Positions 1 to 10,400 of a stretch of 64,000 bases of DNA are shown here, piece by piece. The stretch lies in the NCBI GenBank assembly GCA_963210315.1, contig OY723290.1, positions 310,001 to 374,000 of the forward strand, read 5' to 3'. Position 1 is the stretch's first letter. Each line of letters begins with the position of its first letter. A program made the position numbers and the translations under genes. Source of the stretch: Rhynchopus euleeides (Eukaryota > Euglenozoa > Diplonemea > Diplonemida > Diplonemidae). The notes under the pieces are model-generated. The model made no database searches and was not told where the DNA came from. It was given only the letters and a program-made list of their open reading frames with translations.

Positions 1-648
1 TGACGAGCACACGCCGCCGAAATACAGCATACAGATGGACTCGCCCTGCGCGTGGGTGCTCATGCGCACACCCACGGGCACAGCCCCGGCCTCCACGTAG
101 GGCTGCAGCGGCCGGCCCACGCCTGTGATGGAGAAGCACTTCAGCTTGCCCCCCACCACTTTCACGTTGAACTCCACCTCCTGACCCAGAGCGAGGCTGC
201 GGGGCCCGTTGCTGATGGCTGTCTTGTGGCAGAAGATGTCGCCGGTGTACATCGCCCCCGGGACGCCCAGCAACCCGGACGGCACGAACACAGGCACGTC
301 GGGGGAGAGGGACCCGAAGCCCCCAGACATCCATTTTGCCACGGTGCCGCGCAGGCGGGCACTGCTGTCCACAGTCACTTCCAGCGCCATGTTGCACGGT
401 GTGTTAGTACTGGCAGCTTGCATATCTTCGGGAGATGAGACAGGCGTGCCGCACACCTTTTCGATGCGCATGGTGCGAACGAGGCCCGCCAGAGACGCAG
501 GGCTGCCAGGAGTAACTTGGTCGACTATCGTCTTGCGCACTTTCACCCCCACTTCCTCGCTCTCAGCCCTACGCTTCACATACAGAGTAATCTTCACGGG
601 CCACAGCGGTTCAGCCATCCCACCCTTGCCATTGCCACTGTCCCACAT
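1..648 (-). CDS. N-terminal part of a PDZ-like/zinc-finger PARP-family protein (partial, runs off left edge)
   Basis: The minus frame is open from an ATG at 648 to base 1 (216 codons), with an in-frame stop just upstream at 658-660. It aligns along its length with residues 1 to about 250 of the complete gene at 1244-4108: the PDZ-like block containing VTPGSPASLAGLVRTMRIE, the cold-shock-like block and the start of the CCCH-type finger (FGGVC). The two genes also resemble each other upstream of the ATG (about 650-740 versus 4110-4180), so the duplication included the 5' leader. A loop of about eight residues rich in V, E and K present in the complete copy is missing here. The catalytic domains would lie outside the window, so it is unknown whether this copy is intact. 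It is a tandem, same-strand duplicate. Confidence 0.8.
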   Translation of the reverse strand, partial: MWDSGNGKGGMAEPLWPVKITLYVKRRAESEEVGVKVRKTIVDQVTPGSPASLAGLVRTMRIEKVCGTPVSSPEDMQAASTNTPCNMALEVTVDSSARLRGTVAKWMSGGFGSLSPDVPVFVPSGLLGVPGAMYTGDIFCHKTAISNGPRSLALGQEVEFNVKVVGGKLKCFSITGVGRPLQPYVEAGAVPVGVRMSTHAQGESICMLYFGGVCSS

Positions 649-1243
649 CGTAGTGCCTCACGACATGTTAGACCACCTGCGTTACAGCGGTTAGGTGTGG
701 TGTTCTCAGTGTCTCGCCGTAGGGTTCGGGGAGAGGTACAATGTTGCCCCCAGCACCGTGCAATGTTAGGCCAAAAGAGGGCAGGGGGGGTGCGGATGGG
801 TGATGGGGAGGGGGGAAGGGCCTGTGTCAGGCGGAGCGGTAGAACCCGAGATGAGCTTCGTTACTGCCAAGCGCGAATCAGCGCTACAAACTGTGCCGGA
901 ATGGGGCACAATTGAGAATGACATATTTTTGTCGGAGCAAGGGCTCACATAGAGCGGCAGACACGCCCCCCATGAAACAATGCCCGGGTGACAGAGAACA
1001 TCGTTGCCCGCACTACGACCCATGATCCTCTGCCGATGCTCCATGCTGGAGATGCCAGAGACGCAAGGCCGCCGCCTTACATGCAGGACAGAGGCGTGGG
1101 GTTGCTTGCGTGGTTGCTGGGGGGGTGCAGCCACAACACAAGTGTAGTCTCTCAGACTCATTCGGGCGATGCCGTCAGTCCCTCCTAGGGTGTGAGCTGG
1201 ACCGACAGCCAGTGTGGCTTTGTTGCCTCACAGCCATGTCGGC
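649..1243. other. Spacer between the tandem PARP-like paralogues
   Basis: About 600 bases with no convincing coding frame. The first 90 bases are the duplicated 5' leader shared with the downstream paralogue. The rest holds no recognised RNA or repeat. Confidence 0.5.
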
Positions 1244-4108
1244 TCACGGAGGATATGAATGCGGCACATAGTCGACGATGTACAGGGGCAGCACCTGTGC
1301 TGGGTGGAACACGATGTACTCAGAGTTGATGACACCCAGCTCTGGCTTAGCACGGTGTCCCAGCCCCTTGACGTAGTAGGAGTCGTGCCCCTTCAGCGTG
1401 TCCCACACGTGGGGCGCCTCCTCCAGGTGCTCCGACGGGTCGACGCACCACGTGATGTCGTGCATGGCGTCGCGCTGCTTCAGGTTGGATTCGATGAGGA
1501 AGGGGTTGCCAAGGTTGACGCGGCACCGCACGAGCGAGTGGGTCCCGCCATGTGGGCGCACGTAGCGGTGTGACTTGGCAGCGTCGTCTGCCAGGTAGAT
1601 GCCGAGCCCGAACATGTGGCACATGTTCCACTTGTGGTGCTCAGTGCACAGCTCGCAGTCCGTCCCACACAGCGTGGTGGACAGACCCTTGCCGCCCGAC
1701 AGCCAGCATGCGTCAGATGGGCACGAGTCGGCGGGGCTCTGCAGCCCGCGTTGCAGCACGGTGTGCAGCACAGAGCACGCCGTGCCGTGCCACAGATCCA
1801 CCTCCGACACATTCCCATGCTTCGAGTTAAGGTAGGAACGGCGTGTCTTGTAGGCCCCCTCCTGTGTCGTGTTGATCACACGCTGGATGCCCAACACGCG
1901 CCCCACGCCACGCATGCTTTCCTCCAGCTCGTGATACTTCGCAGACCCGGAAAGCACCTTCTGGTAATGCACACGGGCCCCGCTGTGGATGGAGGCCGAA
2001 GGCTTGTGAAAGAAGGAGCATGCCTCCAACCAGCTGCGGTGGCCCCGCAGGTTCCACCCCCGGCAATACTTCCCTGGCCCGCTCAGCTTTGGACAGGGCA
2101 GCACCTTCTTGTAAGGGTTTCCCGGCTGTGCGTCGTCGACAGAGATGCGGTGAGCCCCCTTGCCGTAGGGGCGCATGTTCAGCTCGGCAAGCTGTGCGTG
2201 GTTCACACACTGCTCCAGCTCCACGAAGGCACCGAAGCGTGCCCCGTTGCGGTCCCCGTGCACCTTCTTGACTGTGTAGCCCGACAGGAAGACACACAGG
2301 TCAGCGTGCAGTGCGGCGTCGTCACCCCTGAGGCTGGGGTCCAACCACCCCAACCAGATGTGCGATGTCGACTTCGCCATCATGCACCCACGAATGCGGC
2401 CCTTGCACGGCTTCACGCCGCCACGCTGCCCCTCACCCAGGCGCCGCATGCTCTCCTCGCCCGCCTTCTTGTCGCTGGCGAAGGCGGACAGTGCACGGTA
2501 CAGCGGGGTGTGCCCCTTGTCCTGGAAGCGGATCAGGTACTGCGGCAGGCACTGCACGTTCCCGTTCCGCTGCTTGATGATGTAGTATTCCAGGTCGCTC
2601 ACCCAGGTGTGGTCAACGTCCGCAGTCCCCAGGATCAGCTTGCACACAAACATGAAGCCGCCCCCCCTGCAGTAATCCACGGACACACAGGGGTCGCGTG
2701 CGAAGTACTCGCCCTCCCCGTGCATCTGCCCAGACCGCCGCAGCGGGTCAAACCCCGACTGGGCGATGCTGATCACGTTCTCCTCGGCTGTGCCGTGGAA
2801 GCCGTCGATCATATCAGGCGCCTTCATTTCGACATGCGTCATGTTGTACTCCGTCGCACGGAACCGGAACTCAATCGCATCGTTCCGCAGCTGCCACGCC
2901 TCACACACCCCCACGCCGCCCCTGCTTGCCTCCTCGACCTGCTTCTGCAGCAGCTTCAGCTTCGCAGGCCCGACACACGACAGCGTGTCTTGCACGAAGT
3001 CAAACTCTTTGCCATCCTGCTGGGTGTTCTGGATGTTGTGCGTCACACCACACTGCTCCGCAAGCAGGCGCACCTCCTTCAGCACGTCACGCCCACTGCC
3101 GTAGGGGATGCGCACCTCCTCTTGAATCTCCGGCATCTCCAGGACCGCCGTGTCCTGGTGGTACACAAAGCGCGTGAAGGGCGGCCTCTCCACCCCGCTC
3201 TTGGCATACTTCATCGACCCATCCGTCGGGCCGGACGTGAAGGCCACAATGTTCTCCTCTCCCAGGTTGTTCCTGTTGAGCCACTGCACCTTCCACACCC
3301 CCCTGTCCCTGTCCTTCTTCTTCTTCTTCTCCTCCAGCTCTGCCTTATACGGGTTGTCGAGGTGGAGGCCCGCGGCACACCGCCTCCCTGGGGAGCACAC
3401 GCCGCCGAAGTGCATCATGCAGATGAACTCGCCCTGCGCGTGGACGCTGATGTCTGCCCCGACACGGGGCTTGCGCTCGCCCTCGGCCTCCACGTAGGGC
3501 TGCAGCGGCCGGCCCACGCCTGTGATGGAGAAACACTGCAGCTTGCGCTTCGCCACCTTGCCCTCCTCCACCACCACCACCACCTTCACGTTGAACTCCA
3601 CCTCCTGATCCAGAGCGAGGCTGCGGGGCCCGTTGCTGATGTCTACAGGGTGGTAGAAGACGTCGCCGGTGTACATCGCCCCCAGGTCGCCCAGCAATCC
3701 GCAAGGCACGAACACAGGCACGTAGGGGGAGAGGGACCCGAAGTCCTTGTCAGACGACCATGATGCCACGGTGCCGCGCAGGCGGGCACTGCTGTCCACA
3801 GTCACAACCAGCGCCATGTCGCACGGCGTGTCAGCACCGGCAGCCTTTATTTCCGCAGGCGATGACACAGGCGTGCCGCACACCTCTTCGATGCGCATGG
3901 TGCGCACGAGGCCCGCCAGAGACGCAGGGCTGCCAGGAGTAACTCGGGTGATACCCATCGCCGAGTTCACCTTCATCCCCACTGGCTCGCTCGCATCCCC
4001 GCGCTTCACACGCAGAGTCATCTTCACGGGCTGTAGCTCGATTTGCTCAGCAGGGGGACGCGGTGCACCGCCCTTCCCCCCCTTCCCACCCTCGCCATAG
4101 CCGCCCAT
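1244..4108 (-). CDS. Multidomain PARP-family ADP-ribosyltransferase with two catalytic-like domains
   Basis: A 954-residue protein. The start at 4108 is the only ATG consistent with the paralogue at 1-648; the frame continues upstream without another ATG. Domains in order: a glycine-rich start; PDZ-like block (about 40-95); cold-shock-like beta block (about 110-170); CCCH-type finger (C230, C238, C244, H249); a first ART/PARP-like domain (about 290-530) with HGT at 438, EYFA near 467 and QCLPQYLIRF near 519; an RRM-like segment; a second CCCH-like finger (about 672-701); and a C-terminal PARP catalytic domain with LWHGT (H774), GLGIYLADD (Y838) and NSEYIVFHP (E930). The C-terminal domain therefore keeps the H-Y-E triad of poly-ADP-ribosylating PARPs. 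In the first domain the acidic residue is Q, which suggests mono-transfer or loss of activity. The fingers suggest RNA binding, as in PARP12/13-like proteins (inference). Confidence 0.85.
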   Translation of the reverse strand: MGGYGEGGKGGKGGAPRPPAEQIELQPVKMTLRVKRGDASEPVGMKVNSAMGITRVTPGSPASLAGLVRTMRIEEVCGTPVSSPAEIKAAGADTPCDMALVVTVDSSARLRGTVASWSSDKDFGSLSPYVPVFVPCGLLGDLGAMYTGDVFYHPVDISNGPRSLALDQEVEFNVKVVVVVEEGKVAKRKLQCFSITGVGRPLQPYVEAEGERKPRVGADISVHAQGEFICMMHFGGVCSPGRRCAAGLHLDNPYKAELEEKKKKKDRDRGVWKVQWLNRNNLGEENIVAFTSGPTDGSMKYAKSGVERPPFTRFVYHQDTAVLEMPEIQEEVRIPYGSGRDVLKEVRLLAEQCGVTHNIQNTQQDGKEFDFVQDTLSCVGPAKLKLLQKQVEEASRGGVGVCEAWQLRNDAIEFRFRATEYNMTHVEMKAPDMIDGFHGTAEENVISIAQSGFDPLRRSGQMHGEGEYFARDPCVSVDYCRGGGFMFVCKLILGTADVDHTWVSDLEYYIIKQRNGNVQCLPQYLIRFQDKGHTPLYRALSAFASDKKAGEESMRRLGEGQRGGVKPCKGRIRGCMMAKSTSHIWLGWLDPSLRGDDAALHADLCVFLSGYTVKKVHGDRNGARFGAFVELEQCVNHAQLAELNMRPYGKGAHRISVDDAQPGNPYKKVLPCPKLSGPGKYCRGWNLRGHRSWLEACSFFHKPSASIHSGARVHYQKVLSGSAKYHELEESMRGVGRVLGIQRVINTTQEGAYKTRRSYLNSKHGNVSEVDLWHGTACSVLHTVLQRGLQSPADSCPSDACWLSGGKGLSTTLCGTDCELCTEHHKWNMCHMFGLGIYLADDAAKSHRYVRPHGGTHSLVRCRVNLGNPFLIESNLKQRDAMHDITWCVDPSEHLEEAPHVWDTLKGHDSYYVKGLGHRAKPELGVINSEYIVFHPAQVLPLYIVDYVPHSYPP

Positions 4109-4839
4109 CGTCTCACAACGTGTCAGACGACCTGCGCAGCGGTAGGGGTGTTCCCGGTGGATTGCCACAGGGTTCGGAGCAGGTGTGAAGTTGTGGGTGA
4201 GGCCGCCCTGCTTGTGGGTCAGGCAGGACACCCCCCGACTTTATTTGTGTAGCTGTTGTGCAGCAGAACACCACCCACTCTGAGGACACCATCGCGGGGT
4301 GTCGGCTGTAGTTTCCCACCTTACGATTAACTCCGCGGAGCAGGATTCGAAGCGGCCACAACAAGGCAACATGCATGCGGAGAACTACGTGGAATCCAAC
4401 ACCTTTCTAGCCCGCAGTGCCGGCCGGTTCTTTATAACAACCACACCGGCTCTGAGGCGGGATCCTACCACATCTTGGAAACGACCTGCACCCCACCAAC
4501 CCCGACTCCCCTGCCGGAAGGCAAGGCCGGAGCTGGGTGTGTGGGCGTGCCGTCCCTCTCTCTCTCCCCCCCCCCCTCCGCCACCACAGAGGTTAGAGTT
4601 ACCACCATGGGGGGCCCTCGCTCCCAGTTCCACTCGTCGTTTGCTGTGTTGTATTCGCGGACCCGCATCGGACAGTAAGTCCACGCAGTGTAAATGCACG
4701 GGCCTGCCTTCGACACCCCCCCCCCACACACACCACCCCTTAGTTTCCAATTGGCATTTTTGGCAAAGGTAACCTCCCCGTTAGCTGCATTGCTCCATAT
4801 CTCACAGCCATCCCCCCCCCCCCCACACACACACCACCC
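4109..4839. other. Spacer between the PARP gene and a coiled-coil gene
   Basis: About 730 bases. It holds C-rich/T-rich tracts on both strands (for example at 4563-4577 and 4810-4824) but no convincing gene or recognisable repeat. Confidence 0.45.
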
Positions 4840-5637
4840 TCACTTCCCCTGCTTCGGCTTTGACGCATCCCCTTCGACCTGGGCTCGGAGCCGCTTCTGC
4901 CACTTCTCCTCCTCCTTAGCCTTGGTCCACTCGTCATCCTCCTGCTGCACCTTATGCGCCAGCAACCGCTCCTCCTCCCTCCTTGCCTGCACCAGCTTCT
5001 CTGTCCGTCGTATCAGCGGCTTCCCGATCCCTTCAGCCTTCTCCTGGTTCACCTCCTCACGCAGGCCGTGCAGCTGCTGCTTCAGGGCGTCAAGCTCCTC
5101 GTCGTTGCTCAGCCGTGACAGACGCAGCTCCAACACCTTGTTGAAGATATCCGCCGCAACACCCAGGGGACACCGGAACTCGGGTTCCGCTGCCGACCCC
5201 TGGGGTGGGGGGGGAACCGCATCGTCCGCAACACGCGGTGCGCCTGGCGATTTGAAGGTGTCGGTTAGCATCCGGAGAATCACCTCAGCGGCGTCTGACA
5301 TGAGCTCCTTCAGCGCCCTGTGGGCCGAAGCAGACCCGCATGTGTCGGCAGGTATAGCGGGGATGGCATCGTACAGCACCCGCTTAAACTTCGCCAAAAT
5401 TTTCCGCCTCTGGTCCTCAAGCGGGGCGGCCTGGTCCTCCAGCTTCCGCACCTGCATCATGCGCATCGTGTTCTCCTCGTATCGCCTGTTCAGCTCCGAA
5501 AGCTTCGCCTCCGCGGTGCGCAGCTCCTCCTGTGCCACCTCCAGGTCAGCATCGGCCTGGGTCCGGGCACGCTCTTCCGTCACAGACCCTGCAGGTGGGG
5601 AGGCGGCCTCAGCAGGCGCCTTCCCCTTGGGGGGCAT
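4840..5637 (-). CDS. Coiled-coil protein, unknown function
   Basis: A 265-residue protein. ATG 5637 is chosen because a C/T-rich tract ending in CTGCAG lies 15 bases upstream and looks like a trans-splice acceptor; the open frame further upstream is low-complexity. The N-terminus is basic and Ala/Pro-rich (MPPKGKAPAEAA). Two charged heptad-like stretches follow (about 25-100 and 195-260), rich in E, K, R, L and Q, separated by an Ala/Pro-rich linker. The C-terminus is lysine-rich. No signal peptide, membrane segment or catalytic motif is seen. It could be a cytoskeletal or flagellar component, but I do not recognise a family. Confidence 0.65.
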   Translation of the reverse strand: MPPKGKAPAEAASPPAGSVTEERARTQADADLEVAQEELRTAEAKLSELNRRYEENTMRMMQVRKLEDQAAPLEDQRRKILAKFKRVLYDAIPAIPADTCGSASAHRALKELMSDAAEVILRMLTDTFKSPGAPRVADDAVPPPPQGSAAEPEFRCPLGVAADIFNKVLELRLSRLSNDEELDALKQQLHGLREEVNQEKAEGIGKPLIRRTEKLVQARREEERLLAHKVQQEDDEWTKAKEEEKWQKRLRAQVEGDASKPKQGK

Positions 5638-7468
5638 TGCCGCCGCGTCCTCTGCAGGAGGATGGGTGTGGAGAGCGGAGGGCTTGGGGGTTGCAGGGTT
5701 GCAGGGATTGGATGCTGCGTTGGAGGGATGGGGGGGATTTATTGTCGAGAGTGAATGGAAAAGGGAGTTTCCAGCACCTTCTTGCAATGTCAGTCCTTTT
5801 TGTAGTCACCACACCAGATATGCTGGACAAGGTTGGAGAGATGGGGGCGGGTGTGGAGCGGGATGTCGCTCTGTCCATCCAGCCTCGACTGTTTCTGCTG
5901 GTTGGCAACAGTGATGTTCAGCACGGCCAGCATGAACACCGCGTGTTTTGTTCTTGGCATTTCTCAGCTGCCAGGAGATGCGGATGCCTACAATATTTTT
6001 CACAAACAACAGCAGCCTGGCAGCTGCTGCAGAAGGATTTTTCAATTTTTATTCCCAACACCGGACACCCCGAGCCGGCCTGTCGGTGCGCTCTGAGGGG
6101 CATGTGTAGCCACCCTCCCCATATGCCCATCGCAATGCGAGCCTGACATGGGAAGGGGTCTGGCACGCCACCCTCATCGCATTTGCAGACCACCCCGGGG
6201 GTGCCGCCGTGGGTAGCTGGGGTGTTGAGATACATGCCACCAGCACTTTGCTCCCCGCCACCCGCCGTGGGCAGCAGGGGCGTGGTGTGGGTGTGGGTGG
6301 GTGGGGATCCGCTGCGAGCTGCAAGGGGGGCTGGCGCGAGCACAGTGCTGTGGCTGCTCGGGCCTCGCCCAACTGGTGGCTGTACTGTGCGAAGGGAAAG
6401 TGTCACTTCAACTCTGCCGCTCTTTCTCTACTGTTGATACTTCGTTTGATGCGTTGACGCTTCCACACACACTTACAAACCCACTTGCCTGATGAAGGGG
6501 GTGGTGTGTAGAGCACGTTTGGCAGAGCTGAATGACACTTTCCGCGCGAAAGTCGTGTGCGTAAAAACAAAAAAGAGAGAGCAGCAGGGGGGGTTTCACG
6601 CCAGCGATGCACAGAGGGTTCGGGCATCGCAGTGCGACGCGAATGCAAACACCTGCAAAAGAATAAGCAAATTCTCCAGAAGCCACGGAACGCAACGACA
6701 TGTGGGCACGGCTTTCGAGGACACTCGGTTGGGTGGTGGTTGCGAGACGAAACCAGTTAGCTTCGCCAGCCGCAACCGGATGGATTCGATTTTTGAGTTT
6801 ATAGTTTCCCAAACTGTGTTCCTGAAGCGCCTAGCTGCAGTGCGGGACACCGCATCTGTGTATTTCGTGCGTCCTGCCGTGGCTTTCAGTGACAGGCAGG
6901 CCTTGTCTCTGCGTCTGCAGGCGGGTGGCCAGCCCGGTGGCGGCACCAATAAGCCGCAACGTTGGGGTCAAAAGGGAAACAAAAGAGTGTGTGGTCAGAC
7001 AACGGGTCCCAGAGCCGTCCCAAAAACTAAGTCACTGTTACATCTGCAGGCACATGCTGCTCCATTGCAGGTTATGTGCCAAACACCAGCATCCAAAACC
7101 CCTGTCCCGACCACGCCATAACGAATGATGATGGAAATATAGGGCGTCGGTCTCGACGCCTTCTCGCAAGAGTTCACCAGGAGTCCCGCGGCAGGGCAAG
7201 GGCACGTCCTTGCCCTGCATGCGGTTGGTGCGATTCGATGCAAAAGCGGGCCTGTGACCCGGAGGTTCCCAACTGGGGTGGGGGTGGAGCGGGGTGGGGA
7301 GCTGGAGCTCATACACGGGCAACACTGCAGGACAGCACCCGATGTGCAGAGCACTAGTCACCACCCGAGCGACTTCGGTGTGTCATCAAAGAATAGCCGA
7401 GCACCGAACGTGCGCGTGTATCAATCAGGAAAGAAGCGCTTGATGTGGCACGAGGGTGGAGTTGCGGC
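5638..7468. other. 1.8 kb spacer without a recognised gene
   Basis: Several short open frames on both strands lack a recognisable domain and the third-position GC bias of the real genes. No tRNA-like B box or tandem repeat was noticed. It may contain the 3' UTR of the GH55 gene's upstream neighbour. Confidence 0.4.
5652..5672 (-). promoter_or_regulatory. Probable trans-splice acceptor of the coiled-coil gene
   Basis: On the minus strand a pyrimidine-rich run ends in CTGCAG at 5652, 14 bases before the ATG at 5637. Inferred from position and composition only. Confidence 0.4.
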
Positions 7469-10400
7469 TCACCCCTCGAACACAGCCACGTGCGAGCAGT
7501 AGCTCGTCATGTTGTACGGTGCGGTGGAGTTGATCACACGCCTGCCGTTGTATGCCACGACGGTGTCGACACCCTTTGTGCGGTTGCTCCCGTCCGGCGT
7601 GTTCACGTTCGGGAGGAACATCTCGATGCCCGTCGACAGGTCGACCGACACAACCTGGGCCTCGACGCCGTTGAACCAGTTGTAGAAGCCGCCCGCAAAC
7701 AGCGACACCTGCGACGACCCCTCGATGTGCAGCGCCTTCGACACAGGGGGCACCTGCCAGTAGGGCGACTCGGTCTGGGGGAGGACCAGCGCCACGTTCG
7801 ACGCATTGCGCACGTAGTACTGGTATTCGTCAGAGTGCTCGAATGCTGTCCCGACAAGGGTCAGCGCACTCTGCGACGCCTCGATCAGCGCACCCCTCTT
7901 GCTCCGCACCGTCACCGTCGCAGACGTGTCGATGTTGTGGTCCGCAACCCAGCCCCACATGTTCTCGATGTAGCCGCCACCTGTCTGCGTGACGTGCAGC
8001 AGCTGCCCCACCACCTGGTACATCCGGTAGTGCACGTCGAACAGCGCCCCGCGCCCGGCACCCCACGACAGCAGCACGCATGCGGTGCAGTCGTTCTCCG
8101 ACGTGATGATCAGGTCCCACATCGTCGTGGCTGCTGTCACGCTGTTCGGGGTCGAGATCACAACCTTCGTCGCGTTGTCGCTGCTCCCCTGCATCCCGTT
8201 CCGCAGCTCAGTCAGCCCAGCCCCGAACAGCTGTGTGTTGGCCCCCAGCACGAGGGTCTCCGTCAACAGGTAGCATCCGGACGGGAGGAACACGACGTCG
8301 TGGCTGTCCACGGCGCTCTGGATCGCTGCCGAGTCGCTCTGCACGCAGTCGCCCTTCGCCCCAGCATCCATGGCGTTGAAGAAGGCCTCGGGCGGCGACA
8401 CGGGGTGTGCCGCGATGTGCACCTCCTGCGCCTGCACCTGCTGCGGCACCTCACCTGACACGTACGTCGGGGCAGCGTACCCCGCCACCTTCCACCCGAC
8501 GATGTAGTTGCTGAGCAGCCCCGACTGTGGCACGGGGGTCGGGGTGCGGTCGCAGTCTGTCGTCTTGTAGCACGACAGCAGCGCAGCCGACGCGCTGTTG
8601 CTGACCGACACGTTCTGCAGCAGAATGGTCCGGTTGTCCGCCTGCAGGTAGTCAGTCCAGATCACTGCCGCCCCAATGTCCGTGAACACCGAGTTCTTGA
8701 TCAGCAGCGACCCAGCCACGCTCGGGAACTGGAAGGCCACCGGTGTGGACGACACCGAGCACCCCAGGAAGACAAAGGGGGTCTTCGCTAGCCGGTGCAA
8801 AAAAGTGCAGGCTGGTGCAGGGCAAAATGGGCCGAAAATGGGCAAAATCGGAGGCAAAAAAAAGGGCGGGGAGTTGGGTGGCCCCTAGCTGGGAGCACGC
8901 ATTTGGACCCAAAAAATAATGTCGAGCGGTCCCTGTGCATTGTTCAGCCCTCACAGGACGAGAAGGCACGGCGGGGCCCGTGTCACGGGTAAACATTGAG
9001 ATCAACCTGTCATCCTGGGCCAAGAGGGGAGCTGGCCGCCTGGGGCAATGCAGGAGCAACGGCGAGTGCTCGTGCTGGCACGAAGCGGAGCCAGGCAGTG
9101 TTGTCCCGAGACTGGGCCGAGCCAGGCAGTGCTGTCCCGAGAATGGGCCGAGCCAGGCAGTGCAATCCCAAGGGTGGGCCGAGCCAGACAGTGCTGTCCC
9201 GAGAATGGGCCGAGCCAGGCAGTGCTGTCCCAAGGGTGGGCCGAGCCAGGCAGTGCTGTCCCAAGGGTGGGCCGAGCCAGACAGTGCTGTCCCGAGGGTG
9301 GGCCGAGCCGGTCAGTGCTGTCCCGAGAATGGGCCGAGCCAGGCAGTGCTGTCCCGAGACTGGGCCGAGCCAGGCAGTGCTGTCCCAAGGGTGGGCCGAG
9401 CCAGGCAGTGCTGTCCCGAGAATGGGCCGAGCCAGGCAGTGCTGTCCCGAGGGTGGGCCGAGCCAGTCAGTGCTGTCCCGAGAATGGGCCGAGCCAGGCA
9501 GTGCTGTCCCGAGACTGGGCCGAGCCAGGCAGTGCTGTCCCAAGGGTGGGCCGAGCCAGGCAGTGCTGTCCAGAGACTGGGCCGAGCCAGTCAGTGCTGT
9601 CTCGAGAATGGGCCGAGCCAGGCAGTCCTGTCCAGAGGGTGGGCCGAGCTAGGCAGTGATGTCCCGAGGGTGGGCCGACATCACATCCGGTCTCGGCCCG
9701 CTGTCTGGACCGCAGCAACAAGAAATCTGCGCTGCATGCACAGGAGCAGGGGGACTTGGCCCGTCCGCACTCCGACGTTGCACCGCGCTGCCCCAGCGCT
9801 CCAGATCACAAGGCCCCCTGCGCCGCAGGAGGTGGAGACGTCGCACACCAGCAGGATGAGGATGACGTCGCAGACCAGTTCACCACCCCCAACAGTAGGT
9901 CACACTCCGCCTCGCCTGTAGGCCGTCTACTGTATGCAGGAGTCTGCGTGTGTTGACACACACGCCCGGCACACCTGATTCTATGGGCAGCGCTCGTAAC
10001 TCTCTCGGCGCCAAGTCGAAGCTGAGCAAGATTTGATTGGACGGTGCAAATATAGCTAGCCTTGCGGGATCACTAAGATACTCTCCGAGTTAGCTACATG
10101 AACACAATATTGCACATCGCACGGTTCCGAAGGATGGGTACGCGATGCAGCTTTAGGTCTTGTGCTAATGTTACACACAGCAAGATCCCTGACGGAGGGG
10201 ATCGATGCAGGCACTGAGGAGATGTCTGGGAAGGGGTCCTGCATCGAACCCCCGCCGAGTGGAGCAAACACTCGGTACTCCGGGCGCCACGTTCTGCTCG
10301 GCTGGACATCGGCCCGAGGTCGTGGCCACGGCCCCCGACCACTCACTGCGGGGAGCTTCCCCTCCAGACAGTGTCTGGACATCACTCCTGGGCTCGGCCC

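Noticed and set aside
1616..3763. A 715-codon plus-strand frame opposite the PARP gene
   Set aside because: Antisense shadow of a GC3-rich gene. The minus frame has the PARP motifs; the plus frame has none.
8935..9921. A 328-codon plus-strand frame of GPSQAVLS/WAEPGSAVPR repeats
   Set aside because: Produced by the 31-bp minisatellite; the 31-residue period simply reflects 31 bp read in three frames.
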